From positions 62,001 to 126,000 of the forward strand of contig CAZNFX010000005.1 of assembly GCA_964572845.1 (NCBI GenBank): 64,000 nucleotides of DNA, in the 5' to 3' direction. Both the position numbers and the translations under genes were made by a program. A model generated the notes under the pieces. That model was not told the origin of the DNA. It did no database searches and saw only the letters and a program-made list of their open reading frames with translations. Shown one piece after another: positions 44,209-54,308 of the stretch (position 1 is its first letter; every line of letters starts with the position of its first letter). The stretch comes from Bin55 sp964572845. Its GTDB lineage: Bacteria; Pseudomonadota; Gammaproteobacteria; Pseudomonadales; Azotimanducaceae.

Positions 44209-47200
44209 GTGCAATCTCGACTGAAAACCACATTCGTGCTCACCGTAACGGTGCTGGCAGTTGCCTTCGCCACCCTGTGCGTCGCGGGAAGGATCATCGC
44301 CTGGCGTGTTCCACACCACGAGCACACGATAAATCAATGGTTTGCAACTCAAGAGATCGAGATCGAAGGACCAAAGTTGCGCTGGTCCGGATTGAACGCC
44401 ATTGTTGAACTTGACAAACTTACAACCCCGTCTGTAACAGGACAAAATATTCGGCTTGAGCTTGATTTTCTTCTTTCGCTTTGGCGCAACCAGGTTTCTC
44501 TTGCTGCATTGGAAATAGAAGATCTTCAGTTTGCGTTGGAGAACTCAGGCGATGGCTGGATGCCGTTGGGTGGGGATTCGTCTTCTACCAATGGAAATGT
44601 CCTGAGTTGGATTTGGAACGCCTCTTCGGTAGACGTTCGATTGAAGGGAACCCTTGCAAACGGTGAAGTACGTCAACACATTGAGGGAGCCATTCAGACA
44701 CAAACTCAGAGAGGTCTGCAGCACACGCACATTACTTTACGTTCGCCTCAGTCTTGCGACACGTGTGGATTGCATTTACATCTCGAGAAGCGCAAGTCGC
44801 TGATTTTTTCCGACCATGTTCTTGCTATGAATGTAAGCGTCAATGAACTGAGACTCAATCCGGTCCTGTTTGACCTGGACTACTTGCGACCTTTTGATGT
44901 AAACGGCACGTTGAGGCTAGTCATGCGAAACGATGTGGGCCGAGCAAAAATTGACTTCGAGATTCAACGCCCTAGCACATCGGCAGAATCCGTTGTGTTT
45001 GCTGGACAGTTCGTCGGCAATGTCGTAAAAGATGTGGCCCACGGAGCGCTAATTCATTCCTCGGTCTCACTCGGTGCTGAGGCAACTCCGCTACCAGAGG
45101 TTCATTTTGTCGTTCGTACACAACCTTTGACGACGCACGGGTGGTTTGCAGAATCGGACTCGCAGGGCATAATACAGATCGTTGAAGGATTCGCTGAACC
45201 CACGCACCCTCTCCACGCATGGGTTAGTAATCTCTCTCCAACCGCCAAGTTCAACCTGTTTCAAGCGGTTTACGATCAGCGTGGACTTGCGCTACGTTCG
45301 ATTTTGGAAGATTTCCAAACAAAGCGCTATGGCGGCGTACCCAGGATTCAAGCTGAGTCTATTGAGATAGCAGGAAAGAACCGAAGCATACTGGTGAGTT
45401 CGCCTGGCCAACAGGTCGAATTCGAATTCGAAGCTTTGCTGGATGGTCTCAAACAGTTCGACGAATTTGAGGGGTCCCTATTGATTGCATTTGCCGGAGA
45501 CGCGACTGGCGTTCGGTTAGACATGACCAATGCGCTATACCAAGACTCCCGCCTCGCCGCCAAATTTGGCTACCTTCGAGACGCATTTGAGCGCGAATCT
45601 TCCTTGGGCATTGCCATTGAATCGGATGGCTTTGACTTGAAGGAATTGCGTGAACTGGTACCGACGAATGTTCCAGAAATAGCGACGACGTGGCTTGGAT
45701 CCAATGTTCTAGGGGGTCGTACTTTCGAAACCCAGGCCGTCTTGCACTCAATAGCCATTGATGATTTCGACCTACATCCGGTTGTTGTGGAAGCCTTTGG
45801 CCGGCTAGACGAAGTTGAGATTTCCTATAGCTCGAATTGGCCAGTACTGAAGGAATTGAAGGGGGAGCTGTGGCTGACTCGAGACGCCCTGGATGTGCTT
45901 GTCGAATCGACCCATTCGCAGGGAATCGCAGTAAGTTCCGGTAGAGTCCATATTCCCTTCGATGATGGTGACATTGAGGTGGACTTTGCCGCAGACTCGC
46001 CTGCGTCTCTAGCGCTCGACTTTGTACGTAGTACGCCCTTGCGGGAGAGACTGGAGTTCGAAACCAGCGACTTTTTGGCATCTGGTCCATTAGACATCGA
46101 AGCTCGCATGGTACTGTCGATGAACGAAGGCGTGTCGTCTGTTGATATCTCGATCGCCTTTGTGGATGTCGATCTAGGTATTGCTTCGATTGGCATAGCA
46201 GCAAAAGACCTATCGGGAGCCGTTCGCTATACAAGCCCTTTCTCGATCGTTGGAACAGGTTTAAGCGCCACGTTGTTTGATCACGAAACGGCAATCCAAA
46301 TCAACACAACCAATCCCCATAAGGATGACGCTCTTGTTTCGATAGCAATGGATGGAATGGTCGCGCCGCAAGATGTTTCACAGCTCGTTGGAGGTTGGCT
46401 AACCGATGTGGCAAGTGGGGAAACCGAGTTTCACCTAGAGCTTAAATTTGCTAACGATGCTACGGCTGTTCCACTGTTGACAGCCAGCAGCGACTTGCAT
46501 GGGATTCAATTGAATCTTCCCTACCCCTTCGGAAAGAAGGCTGACGAAGTGCGCCCTGCAAGTTTCTCGATGGATCTTGCCGCTAATCCAACGATGCATT
46601 TCAAGTCAAGGGAGTTGGATTCGGTGTTTTCGCTGCAGTCAAACAAGGACCCAGTTGGAAGCATAGGATTGAATGTACCGCCAATTCCGTTGACTTCGGT
46701 GGAGTCGGGATTGCTTTTGACTGGTAATTTGGACACTGTTGCCCTTGATTTTGAGCTGTCTCAGGGAGATGGCCAATTCCCTACAGAATTGACGATCCGT
46801 GAGCTTCTGGTTCGACATGCGGATATTGGCGAATTCCCCATGTCCAATGTCCAGGTTGATGGAAAGATCTCGAGCAACGACATTGATTTGACGGTCCAGT
46901 CCGATGAGCTTGTAGGCACGGCTAAACGCTCTGGGGAAGGACGACTTTCCGTGGATGTCGAAAGAATTCAGCTTGTGCAAGGCGAGTCCGACACACAAGA
47001 TTCCCTAAGCCCCGAAATTGTCTCATTCTTGCCCAACTTGGACCTGACCATAGGCAACATTGTGATTGTTGATCCGGATGGCACTCCTGCAAGTTTTGGG
47101 TCATGGACAATGTCAATTGATGTCGAAGGTGACGAGTTGTCGGTCTCCGGTCTGCAAGGAGAGGTGCGCGGCTTGACGATCCAAGGGCAACTAGCTTGGG

Positions 47201-47925
47201 ACGGCTCTGCCAACTCCAGCAACTTTGCAGGCTCAGTACAAGCCACCGAGCTTCAAGACGTTCTTCAACAGTGGGACTACGATCCAAACGTTGAAAGTGA
47301 ATCCTTTTCTGTAGCTGCTAACTTGAGCTGGATAGGTTCACCCTTGAATTTGGAGCTGTATTCGACACAGGGGTCACTGATTGGAGACTTGAAGGACGGT
47401 CGATTCATCGATGTTAATGCTGGGGGAGGGGCTTTACGCATCATTGGATTGCTAAGCTTTACGGCCTTCTTGGATCGACTGCGATTGAATTTTCGAGATG
47501 TATTTGGCGAAGGTACACGATTTAATCGAATTCTGTTCGATGTGGATCTCGACGAAGGCGTGCTTCGTACGAATCAGCCTGTTCTGATCAAGACCAACGG
47601 TTCGGACATCTCCTTTGCAGGTGATATGAATTTGAACTCAGACACCGTCGATATGGAGGTCGTAGTGACACTTCCAGTGGCTGGAAGTATTCCTTGGTAT
47701 GTCGCCCTTGCTACGGGAAGCCCCGTGGCCGTGATCACGACATTGGCGGCGAAGAAGCTCTTTGAAGGGCAAATCGATCAAATGTCTTCGAGCAAGTATC
47801 GTGTTACTGGCACAATAGACGACCCGAAAGTTGAACTTGTCGGTGTGTTCCGAGACAGTCTCGATTCAACTGAAGAAGGTAAAGAGGACCAATCCACCCC
47901 ATCCAAGGAGGAACCAGAGCAATGA
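44209..47925 (+). CDS. yhdP: YhdP-family AsmA-like envelope protein
   Basis: 1238-residue protein of the YhdP/TIGR02099 group, members of the bridge-like lipid transporter superfamily implicated in moving phospholipids to the outer membrane. One N-terminal membrane helix (TFVLTVTVLAVAFATLCVAG) is followed by a very long beta-rich periplasmic region. The C-terminal AsmA-like domain includes RFIDVNAGGGALRIIGLLSF and VDMEVVVTLPVAGSIPWYVA. GTG at 44209 begins directly before the helix. The stop overlaps the tldD start by 4 bases, matching the conserved yhdP-tldD order. Confidence 0.92.
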   Translation: MQSRLKTTFVLTVTVLAVAFATLCVAGRIIAWRVPHHEHTINQWFATQEIEIEGPKLRWSGLNAIVELDKLTTPSVTGQNIRLELDFLLSLWRNQVSLAALEIEDLQFALENSGDGWMPLGGDSSSTNGNVLSWIWNASSVDVRLKGTLANGEVRQHIEGAIQTQTQRGLQHTHITLRSPQSCDTCGLHLHLEKRKSLIFSDHVLAMNVSVNELRLNPVLFDLDYLRPFDVNGTLRLVMRNDVGRAKIDFEIQRPSTSAESVVFAGQFVGNVVKDVAHGALIHSSVSLGAEATPLPEVHFVVRTQPLTTHGWFAESDSQGIIQIVEGFAEPTHPLHAWVSNLSPTAKFNLFQAVYDQRGLALRSILEDFQTKRYGGVPRIQAESIEIAGKNRSILVSSPGQQVEFEFEALLDGLKQFDEFEGSLLIAFAGDATGVRLDMTNALYQDSRLAAKFGYLRDAFERESSLGIAIESDGFDLKELRELVPTNVPEIATTWLGSNVLGGRTFETQAVLHSIAIDDFDLHPVVVEAFGRLDEVEISYSSNWPVLKELKGELWLTRDALDVLVESTHSQGIAVSSGRVHIPFDDGDIEVDFAADSPASLALDFVRSTPLRERLEFETSDFLASGPLDIEARMVLSMNEGVSSVDISIAFVDVDLGIASIGIAAKDLSGAVRYTSPFSIVGTGLSATLFDHETAIQINTTNPHKDDALVSIAMDGMVAPQDVSQLVGGWLTDVASGETEFHLELKFANDATAVPLLTASSDLHGIQLNLPYPFGKKADEVRPASFSMDLAANPTMHFKSRELDSVFSLQSNKDPVGSIGLNVPPIPLTSVESGLLLTGNLDTVALDFELSQGDGQFPTELTIRELLVRHADIGEFPMSNVQVDGKISSNDIDLTVQSDELVGTAKRSGEGRLSVDVERIQLVQGESDTQDSLSPEIVSFLPNLDLTIGNIVIVDPDGTPASFGSWTMSIDVEGDELSVSGLQGEVRGLTIQGQLAWDGSANSSNFAGSVQATELQDVLQQWDYDPNVESESFSVAANLSWIGSPLNLELYSTQGSLIGDLKDGRFIDVNAGGGALRIIGLLSFTAFLDRLRLNFRDVFGEGTRFNRILFDVDLDEGVLRTNQPVLIKTNGSDISFAGDMNLNSDTVDMEVVVTLPVAGSIPWYVALATGSPVAVITTLAAKKLFEGQIDQMSSSKYRVTGTIDDPKVELVGVFRDSLDSTEEGKEDQSTPSKEEPEQ

Positions 47926-49367
47926 GTCAGGATGTTGCCAATAGTGCAAAGAGCCACCTGCTAGATCCGGGAGACATTACAGACGTCAAACTGCAGGATT
48001 TGATGGGACACATGATGTCTCGCCAAATAGACCGCGGCGAGCTTTACTTTCAAAGCAATCGGAACGAGTCGTGGGCTCTTGAAGAGGGATTGGTAAAGGA
48101 CGCTGGATTTACGGTCTCAAGAGGGATTGGAGCACGAGCAGTGGCTGGCGAGAAGAGTGGCTTCGCGTATGCAGATGACATTAGACCGGAAGCACTGGAC
48201 CAAACTGCAAGCGCCGCGCGGTCAATAGCGCGCCAGGGTAGTGGTGCGTCTGCTCAGGTAGCCGTCCGCCAACAGGTGCCATTGATTTACCAAGACGTTG
48301 ATCCCATCAGTTCGGTTTCCTCTGAAGACAAGGTTGCTCTACTCTCGCGGATTGACCAATTCACTCGGGGATTGGATCCTCGTGTAAAGGAAGTGAATGT
48401 GCGCATTTCCGCAACCCACGAAACCGTTTTCATCCATTCGAGCGATGGCGTGAGCAGCGGGGACATTCGACCATTGGTCAGATTTGGCGTCTCCGTGATC
48501 GTTGAGCAGGATGGTCGTCGTGAGCAAGGAGTTGCTGGTGGAGGCGGACGCCATGACTTGAAGTGGCTCTTCGAAGGTGACACTGCGGAATCATTCGCTC
48601 GAGAGGCCGTCAGGCAAGCTCTCGTGAACCTCGAAGCCATAGATGCTCCTGCGGGTCCCATGACCGTGGTTCTTGGTCCAGGTTGGCCCGGCGTGCTGCT
48701 ACATGAGGCGGTGGGTCACGGCTTGGAGGGCGACTTCAATCGCAAAGGCACATCGGCATTCTCCAATCGAATAGGGGAGAAGGTTGCTTCCTCTTTGTGC
48801 ACCATCGTCGACGATGCAACCTTGCTGGATCGTCGTGGATCGCTAACGGTGGACGACGAAGGAACTCCAGGACAGAGAACTGTCCTTATCGAGGACGGCG
48901 TTTTAAAGGGCTATATGCACGACAAACTCAACGCGGCTTTGATGGGCACGGCAAGTACCGGAAATGGACGTCGGGAATCGTACGCGCACCAACCTATGCC
49001 GAGAATGACAAATACTTTCATGTTGGCAGGGAAGAGCGATCCGGAAGAAATTATCGGAAGTGTTGACCAAGGAATATACGCTGTGTCCTTTGGCGGCGGA
49101 CAGGTGGACATTACGTCTGGCCAGTTCGTGTTTTCGGCGACGGAGGCGTACCTTATCGAGAACGGTAGGAAATCCGCGCCTATACGCGGCGCAACTCTCA
49201 TCGGCAACGGACCCGACGTAATGACAAAGGTTTCAATGGTCGGGAACAATCTGGAATTGGACAAGGGAGTTGGGGTTTGCGGCAAAGACGGCCAAGGTGT
49301 TCCAGTCGGTTTGGGTCAACCTACGCTCAAGGTCGATGAGATTACGGTTGGAGGTACCTCGGCATGA
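47922..49367 (+). CDS. tldD: Metalloprotease TldD
   Basis: Zinc protease partner of TldE; the heterodimer degrades unfolded peptides and matures some ribosomally made peptides such as microcins. The zinc site HEAVGHGLEGD (HExxxH) is present near residue 263, with GGGQVDITSGQFVFSATEAY and the C-terminal IGNGPDVMTKVSMVGNNLEL typical of TldD. At 481 residues it is standard. It overlaps both yhdP and pmbA by 4 bases. Confidence 0.96.
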   Translation: MSQDVANSAKSHLLDPGDITDVKLQDLMGHMMSRQIDRGELYFQSNRNESWALEEGLVKDAGFTVSRGIGARAVAGEKSGFAYADDIRPEALDQTASAARSIARQGSGASAQVAVRQQVPLIYQDVDPISSVSSEDKVALLSRIDQFTRGLDPRVKEVNVRISATHETVFIHSSDGVSSGDIRPLVRFGVSVIVEQDGRREQGVAGGGGRHDLKWLFEGDTAESFAREAVRQALVNLEAIDAPAGPMTVVLGPGWPGVLLHEAVGHGLEGDFNRKGTSAFSNRIGEKVASSLCTIVDDATLLDRRGSLTVDDEGTPGQRTVLIEDGVLKGYMHDKLNAALMGTASTGNGRRESYAHQPMPRMTNTFMLAGKSDPEEIIGSVDQGIYAVSFGGGQVDITSGQFVFSATEAYLIENGRKSAPIRGATLIGNGPDVMTKVSMVGNNLELDKGVGVCGKDGQGVPVGLGQPTLKVDEITVGGTSA

Positions 49368-50749
49368 CGAATTCATCTGCCACGGACGTCGTTGGGCGTG
49401 AAATCGATGTTCGGGAGCCGCACACTCGTGAAGACGAGGAGTCTTTGAAGGGGTTCGTGTCAAGAATCCTTGACGAAGCCAAGCAGCAAGGAGCAGACGC
49501 CGCGGAAGTATCGGCGGGAGACGACATTGGATTGTCAGTAGTTGCACGAGAAGGCGACTTGGAGACAGTGGAGTTCAGCCGAGATCGTGGATTTGGCATC
49601 ACCGTCTACGTCGGCAATCGCAAAGGAGGTTCATCGACGACGGATACGAGCGAAGAATCCATTCGCGAATCGGTAAGAGCGGCTGTGAACATTGCGCGCC
49701 ACACCGAGCCCGACCCCTACAGCGGATTGGCTGATCCGGACCGCCTGGCGACAGATTTTCCTGATCTGGACCTCTACCATCCACAACCCATGGATGTGGA
49801 CACTGCAAAGGAAAGCGCACTTGTAGCGGACTCTGCAGCGATGGATTTTGACCCCCGCATTTTCAAAACGGACGGAGTGCGCATTGACGCAGCGTCTTCG
49901 TGTGCTGCTTACGGAAATAGCTTGGGGTTCCTAAATGCCGAAAGGGGTTCTCGGTACAGTATGTTTGCCGATGTGATAGCCAAGAGCGACTATGGCATGC
50001 AACGAGACTATTGGTTTTCAACCGCGAGACATGCGGACGATTTGGATTCTCCAACCGACGTGGGTGAGACGGCCGCGCGAAGAGCATTGATGAAGCTTGA
50101 TCCACGTCCCATTCCGACGGGCGAATATCCCGTGCTGTTTGATAGCAACATGGCAAGCGGATTGATTTCGCATCTGATCAGCGCGCTTTCCGGACGGGCG
50201 CAGTACTTGAAGGCCACGTATCTGCTCGATTCACTGTCCAAGACTGTGGCGACAAATGAATTGACATTACGGGAATATCCACACTTGAAACGCGCGCTTG
50301 GGAGTCGATCACACGACTCGGAAGGTGTGGCGACAGCCGAAAAAGCCTTTGTCGAAGATGGCGTAGTTCGAAATTACGTACTAAGCAGCTATTCTGGGCG
50401 ACATCTGAACATGCCGACAACAGGCAATGCATCAGGTATCAGCAACCTGACCGTCGAAGCTAAGACACAACCCATCGATGAGATCCTGAAACAGATGGGA
50501 ACTGGCTTTGTGGTCCATTCCCTAATGGGGCAAGGGGTGAACATTGTCACCGGCGATTATTCGCGAGGTGCTTCGGGGTATTGGGTCGAAAACGGCGAAT
50601 ACGCACATGCTGTGGATGAACTCACGATAGCCGGAAAGTTGGGCGACATTTTCCGTCGCATGGTTGCTTTTGGAGACGACGTCGACTTGCGACGACCTGT
50701 TCGCACAGGGTCAATTCTGGTGGAGTCCATGACCGTAGCCGCGAACTGA
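49364..50749 (+). CDS. pmbA: TldE/PmbA protease partner
   Basis: Non-metal-binding partner of TldD, 461 residues. It lacks the HExxxH site, as expected, and has ADAAEVSAGDDIGLSVVARE, FSRDRGFGITVYVGNRKGGS and the C-terminal VTGDYSRGASGYWVENGEYA hallmarks. Encoded immediately after tldD with a 4-base overlap, which suggests stoichiometric production; in E. coli the two genes are unlinked. A possible longer N-terminus precedes the conserved region. Confidence 0.94.
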   Translation: MTNSSATDVVGREIDVREPHTREDEESLKGFVSRILDEAKQQGADAAEVSAGDDIGLSVVAREGDLETVEFSRDRGFGITVYVGNRKGGSSTTDTSEESIRESVRAAVNIARHTEPDPYSGLADPDRLATDFPDLDLYHPQPMDVDTAKESALVADSAAMDFDPRIFKTDGVRIDAASSCAAYGNSLGFLNAERGSRYSMFADVIAKSDYGMQRDYWFSTARHADDLDSPTDVGETAARRALMKLDPRPIPTGEYPVLFDSNMASGLISHLISALSGRAQYLKATYLLDSLSKTVATNELTLREYPHLKRALGSRSHDSEGVATAEKAFVEDGVVRNYVLSSYSGRHLNMPTTGNASGISNLTVEAKTQPIDEILKQMGTGFVVHSLMGQGVNIVTGDYSRGASGYWVENGEYAHAVDELTIAGKLGDIFRRMVAFGDDVDLRRPVRTGSILVESMTVAAN

Positions 50750-50759
50750 CCAAGTCTAG

Positions 50760-51032
50760 CTACTCCTGTTCACCAAATCGACTGGCGATCAATTCGCTGA
50801 GTTGCTCGTAGGCTCGTTCTGATTCGTCGCCTTGCGTCTTGAGCACTAGTTCGGTGCCTTCGGCTGCGCCAAGCGTCATGATGTTCATGATGCTCTTGCC
50901 ATTCACGAGATTCGTTTCGTCATGGCCCAGTTGAACTGAGCATGGAAACGACTTTGAGACTTGGATGAACTTGGCTGCAGCGCGTGCGTGCAACCCCAGC
51001 TTGTTGACGATTGTGACTTTTCCTACGGTCAT
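50760..51032 (-). CDS. ptsO: Phosphocarrier HPr/NPr
   Basis: 90-residue phosphocarrier of the nitrogen PTS. The phosphorylated histidine is H15 in NKLGLHARAAAKF and the regulatory-serine region is NGKSIMNIMTL. It follows rapZ with a 4-base overlap in the conserved rpoN-hpf-ptsN-rapZ-npr order, supporting NPr over a sugar-PTS HPr. No EI(Ntr) gene is in the window. Confidence 0.92.
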   Translation of the reverse strand: MTVGKVTIVNKLGLHARAAAKFIQVSKSFPCSVQLGHDETNLVNGKSIMNIMTLGAAEGTELVLKTQGDESERAYEQLSELIASRFGEQE

Positions 51033-51892
51033 GTGTCCGAACCATCTTGCTCGCGATGCCGGACAAGCACGTTGGGATAGGAGTCTCTAAATGCATGAGC
51101 TAGCCGCTCAGCCATGTAGACGGAACGGTGACGCCCGCCTGTGCAGCCCGTTGCCACAGTCATGTAGACTCGGTTCTGTCGTTCGAACTGCGGCAGCCAC
51201 TCATGGAGGAATCCAGCAATTTGGTTAAACATGAGATTGACTACTTCATGCCTGGCGAAGAATGCCTTGACGGGTTCGTCAAAACCTGTCAGTTCGCGAA
51301 GGTCAGCTTCCCAGTGCGGATTGGGGAGACACCGCATGTCGAAAACGAAGTCTGCATCTACGGGTACTCCATGCCTATAGGCAAACGACCTGAACAATAG
51401 AGAGACGCTTCTTTCGTCGACATCTACTAGACGTTCCTTGGCAATTTGCACGAGGTCGTGACTCGACAGTTGCGTCGTATCGATTTTGAGGTCGGCCATC
51501 TCGGCTAGGTGCTGAAGCAACTTGGTTTCTAGATCGATTGCTTGCCGCAAGTCGGTTCCGTCCTTTTCGAGAGGATGTCGTCGTCGAGTCTCGCTGAATC
51601 GCTTTACCAGTACTGGACCGCCTGCATCCATGTAGATGACACGTGGCGTAATGTCGTCTCGAACAAGAGACCGAAGAATGCCAGGAAGTTCTGACAGTGC
51701 GGAAGGTGGGCTCCGCGCATCGATTGACACGGCGAAGCCTTGTGTTATTTGTTCGTTGCTAGCCTCCTCGACGAAACGCTCCAACAATCGTGCAGGAAAA
51801 TTGTCGATGCAGTTGAATCCTTCGTCTTCTAAAGCGTGCAGTACTGTGCTCTTGCCGGAACCCGAACGTCCGGTAATTACAAACAACTTCAT
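51029..51892 (-). CDS. rapZ: RNase adapter RapZ
   Basis: P-loop protein (YvcJ family) that in E. coli senses glucosamine-6-phosphate and steers small RNA decay controlling GlmS. The 287 residues start with Walker A GRSGSGKSTVLHALEDEGF and include DNFPARLLERF, VSIDARSP and the C-terminal domain with VATGCTGGRHRSVYMAERLA. It overlaps ptsN and ptsO by 4 bases each. Confidence 0.95.
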   Translation of the reverse strand: MKLFVITGRSGSGKSTVLHALEDEGFNCIDNFPARLLERFVEEASNEQITQGFAVSIDARSPPSALSELPGILRSLVRDDITPRVIYMDAGGPVLVKRFSETRRRHPLEKDGTDLRQAIDLETKLLQHLAEMADLKIDTTQLSSHDLVQIAKERLVDVDERSVSLLFRSFAYRHGVPVDADFVFDMRCLPNPHWEADLRELTGFDEPVKAFFARHEVVNLMFNQIAGFLHEWLPQFERQNRVYMTVATGCTGGRHRSVYMAERLAHAFRDSYPNVLVRHREQDGSDT

Positions 51893-52374
51893 GCTGTTGA
51901 AGCCTCCCTGACCAATCGCATGAAAGTCGCATGCAACTCGGACGAAGATGCCGCATCAAGCAGTTGAACCATGTTTGCCTTCTGGCTGCAGACCAGAGCG
52001 ACGGTCCTTAGGATTTCCAAATGAGAACTCGTTTCTTGGGTTGGTACGACCAACGCCATTATGAGTTTTACATATTCTCCTGGGCCAAATTGAACGTCAG
52101 GCGCCACACGCAACAACGCCGCGGCAGGAAATCTGCATTGGTCGTTTCTGCAATGTGGAATGGCCACTCCACTATCGTCGAGGGCTGTGCTTCCAAGCTC
52201 TTCGCGAGCGGTTAACTGTTCCAGCAGGTCGCGGGCATCCAAGTCACCGTTCTGCCGACTCAGAATGTTGGATGCTGATTCAAGCGCAGACTTGCGCGAC
52301 ATGCACTCGTTGACGAATTCCACACTGCATGGCTTGAGGATGGATTCAAACTCGATCACAAAGGTATTTGGCAA
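51889..52374 (-). CDS. ptsN: Nitrogen-PTS EIIA component
   Basis: EIIA(Ntr), last phosphoryl acceptor of the regulatory PTS. The active histidine is H74 in GVAIPHCRNDQC. Length is 161 residues. Lies between hpf and rapZ, coupled to the latter by an ATGA overlap. The phosphorylation state usually tunes potassium and nitrogen responses, but targets cannot be inferred here. Confidence 0.94.
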   Translation of the reverse strand: MPNTFVIEFESILKPCSVEFVNECMSRKSALESASNILSRQNGDLDARDLLEQLTAREELGSTALDDSGVAIPHCRNDQCRFPAAALLRVAPDVQFGPGEYVKLIMALVVPTQETSSHLEILRTVALVCSQKANMVQLLDAASSSELHATFMRLVREASTA

Positions 52375-52389
52375 GCGTGTGCAACTCGC

Positions 52390-52692
52390 TCATCGCGAAC
52401 TTGATCGATGTCGAGCTGTTTTTTCCTTGTGTTTGATGACCTGACGATCCAGCTTGTCCACAAGTGAGTCGACAGCTGTCTGAATGTCGGAAGCGCGCGA
52501 ATTGGCAAACAGTTCATTGCCATTTACGTGTACTGTAGCTTCCGCACAATACTCTATTTTATCGACAGACAATATCACGCGAACGGACGTGATGTGGTCG
52601 TAGTGGCGTTGAAGCCGCGAGAGTTTCTTCTGTATGGTGTTGCGTATTTGATTGTTGACTTCAACGCGATTGCCAGTTATAGCAAGTTGCAT
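52390..52692 (-). CDS. hpf: Ribosome hibernation-promoting factor
   Basis: Short-form HPF/RaiA family, 100 residues, which dimerises or silences 70S ribosomes in stationary phase. Family segments are QLAITGNRVEVNNQIRNTI, LSRLQRHYDHITSVRVILSV and SRASDIQTAVDSLVDKLDRQ. Located between rpoN and ptsN as in other gammaproteobacteria. Confidence 0.94.
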   Translation of the reverse strand: MQLAITGNRVEVNNQIRNTIQKKLSRLQRHYDHITSVRVILSVDKIEYCAEATVHVNGNELFANSRASDIQTAVDSLVDKLDRQVIKHKEKTARHRSSSR

Positions 52693-52780
52693 TCTTCAAC
52701 TCCTCACCTAAAAAAGAGTTTCTTTTTGACTATCTTACAAAGGAACTCCATGGCCTGACCAAGATTGGGTTGCGGTTCCT

Positions 52781-54295
52781 TCAGGCTTGGCGCATTCTGG
52801 ATGACGGAATCGACATTGATTCGCGGTATTTGGCTACAGTACGTCGTGCGATTCGTATGTTCTGTTCGCGAAGACGCAACGCGATTGCGCTGTCGGACAG
52901 CGGAGTGGCAGGGTCCTCCTCGCTAGTAAGTCTGCGTATGGTCGCCTTGATTGCCCGACTAGACACTTCGTTGCCTTGTGAGGTTAGAACATGGCTCGAG
53001 AAAAAGAACGACAATTCAAAAGTACCTCTGGGCGATTGCAAGTACTTGCTACTTGTGATGCGGGAGATGGTGGACTCATGCATTCCTACAGCACTAGCAA
53101 TATCGGAACGCAGCAGTGGTCGCATCGCCGATTCACCATGATCGAAAAAAGCGCGTTGTTCTGTGACGATGGCCGCGGCGGTCTTCAGGAGCGTAAGTCG
53201 ACGGTGTTTCAAACCCTCAAGAATTGTTCTAGCCTCTCGGTATTGTTCGTAGAGAAGCGATCGTTGACTTCCCGCTTCCATTTGATCCATGTATTGCTTA
53301 TATAGGCTGTTTATTCGCACGGGCGGCAGTGCATCGTCGTTCAAATCTACCGTCCATTCACCCTTGATCTGGCGTACAAAAACATCGGGAACAACATACA
53401 AGGCGCCGACATCGCAGAATGACGCTCCAGGTCTGGGATTGAGGGAACTGATCATTCGAATCGCGACTTCGAGTTCTTCCGTATCTGCGTTTGTAACTCG
53501 TTGCATCTCTTCGTAGCTGCGAACTGTCAAGGCATCGAAGCATTCGTCTACAAGTTGCAAGGCTAGTTCGTGGGTCGGTGTTGCACCCTTGGTTTCGCGC
53601 AGCTGTATGCTTAGACATTCACGCAGGTCTCGCGCGCCAACTCCTGACGGTGTCATGCTTTGTATGGTCGTTAGGGCAGATTCAAGGCTTTGTTCGCTGG
53701 ATCCAAGCAAGGGTGCCAGATCCTCGTTTAGCTCACGAATAGACCCTCTCAAATAGCCATCTTCATCGATATAGTCGACGAGATGCTGGGCTAGTAGCTT
53801 TTGCTGTTGACTTAAGCCGGTCAGCTCGATTTGTTCTTCGAGGTGGTCGGAAAGAGTGGTTCCCTGGGAATGCAGGTCGACAAAATCGGCTTGAGGGGAG
53901 GTGCCTGATGACTCGCCACCATAGGAGTCTGTCCATTCGATTTCACCTCTTCCTTCGATAGCGGAGAGATCGATTCCAGGATCGTTGTTGAGCGCTTCGG
54001 ATACAGAGTTCAAGTCGGGTGTGTCGTAATGACTCTCCGATTCGAAAGGATCTTCATCGCTAGCTTCATCGACATCGTCAATGTCGTTCGTTTCAGATTG
54101 GGGTTCATCGAAGTTCAAATGCTCTTCAATGTGATCGGCGTCATCGTTCCATTCAAGCAGCGCATTGGACTCGCAAGCTGCTTGTAGCTCTTGCGTGAGT
54201 TCGCGGGAAGAGAGCTGAAGTAGCCTAATTGCTTGACGAAGTTGCGGGGATACCTTGAGTTGCTGACGCTGGAAGAGCGAGAGAGACTGTTTCAT
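52781..54295 (-). CDS. rpoN: RNA polymerase sigma-54 factor
   Basis: Sigma-54, directing -24/-12 promoters with enhancer-binding activators. ATG at 54295 gives KQSLSLFQRQQLKVSPQLRQ, aligned with E. coli RpoN; a TTG at 54307 would add four residues. Region I is glutamine/leucine-rich, region II is a strongly acidic stretch at about 50-100, and the C-terminal RpoN box is ARRTVAKYRE. 504 residues. The start lies 13 bases after the lptB stop. Confidence 0.96.
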   Translation of the reverse strand: MKQSLSLFQRQQLKVSPQLRQAIRLLQLSSRELTQELQAACESNALLEWNDDADHIEEHLNFDEPQSETNDIDDVDEASDEDPFESESHYDTPDLNSVSEALNNDPGIDLSAIEGRGEIEWTDSYGGESSGTSPQADFVDLHSQGTTLSDHLEEQIELTGLSQQQKLLAQHLVDYIDEDGYLRGSIRELNEDLAPLLGSSEQSLESALTTIQSMTPSGVGARDLRECLSIQLRETKGATPTHELALQLVDECFDALTVRSYEEMQRVTNADTEELEVAIRMISSLNPRPGASFCDVGALYVVPDVFVRQIKGEWTVDLNDDALPPVRINSLYKQYMDQMEAGSQRSLLYEQYREARTILEGLKHRRLTLLKTAAAIVTEQRAFFDHGESAMRPLLRSDIASAVGMHESTISRITSSKYLQSPRGTFELSFFFSSHVLTSQGNEVSSRAIKATIRRLTSEEDPATPLSDSAIALRLREQNIRIARRTVAKYRESMSIPSSRMRQA

Positions 54296-54308
54296 GGCCA
54301 ATTGCAAG

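Noticed and set aside
45449..46294. Antisense frame of 281 codons inside yhdP
   Set aside because: Low-complexity, arginine- and serine-rich translation opposite a conserved gene; no start context or homology visible.
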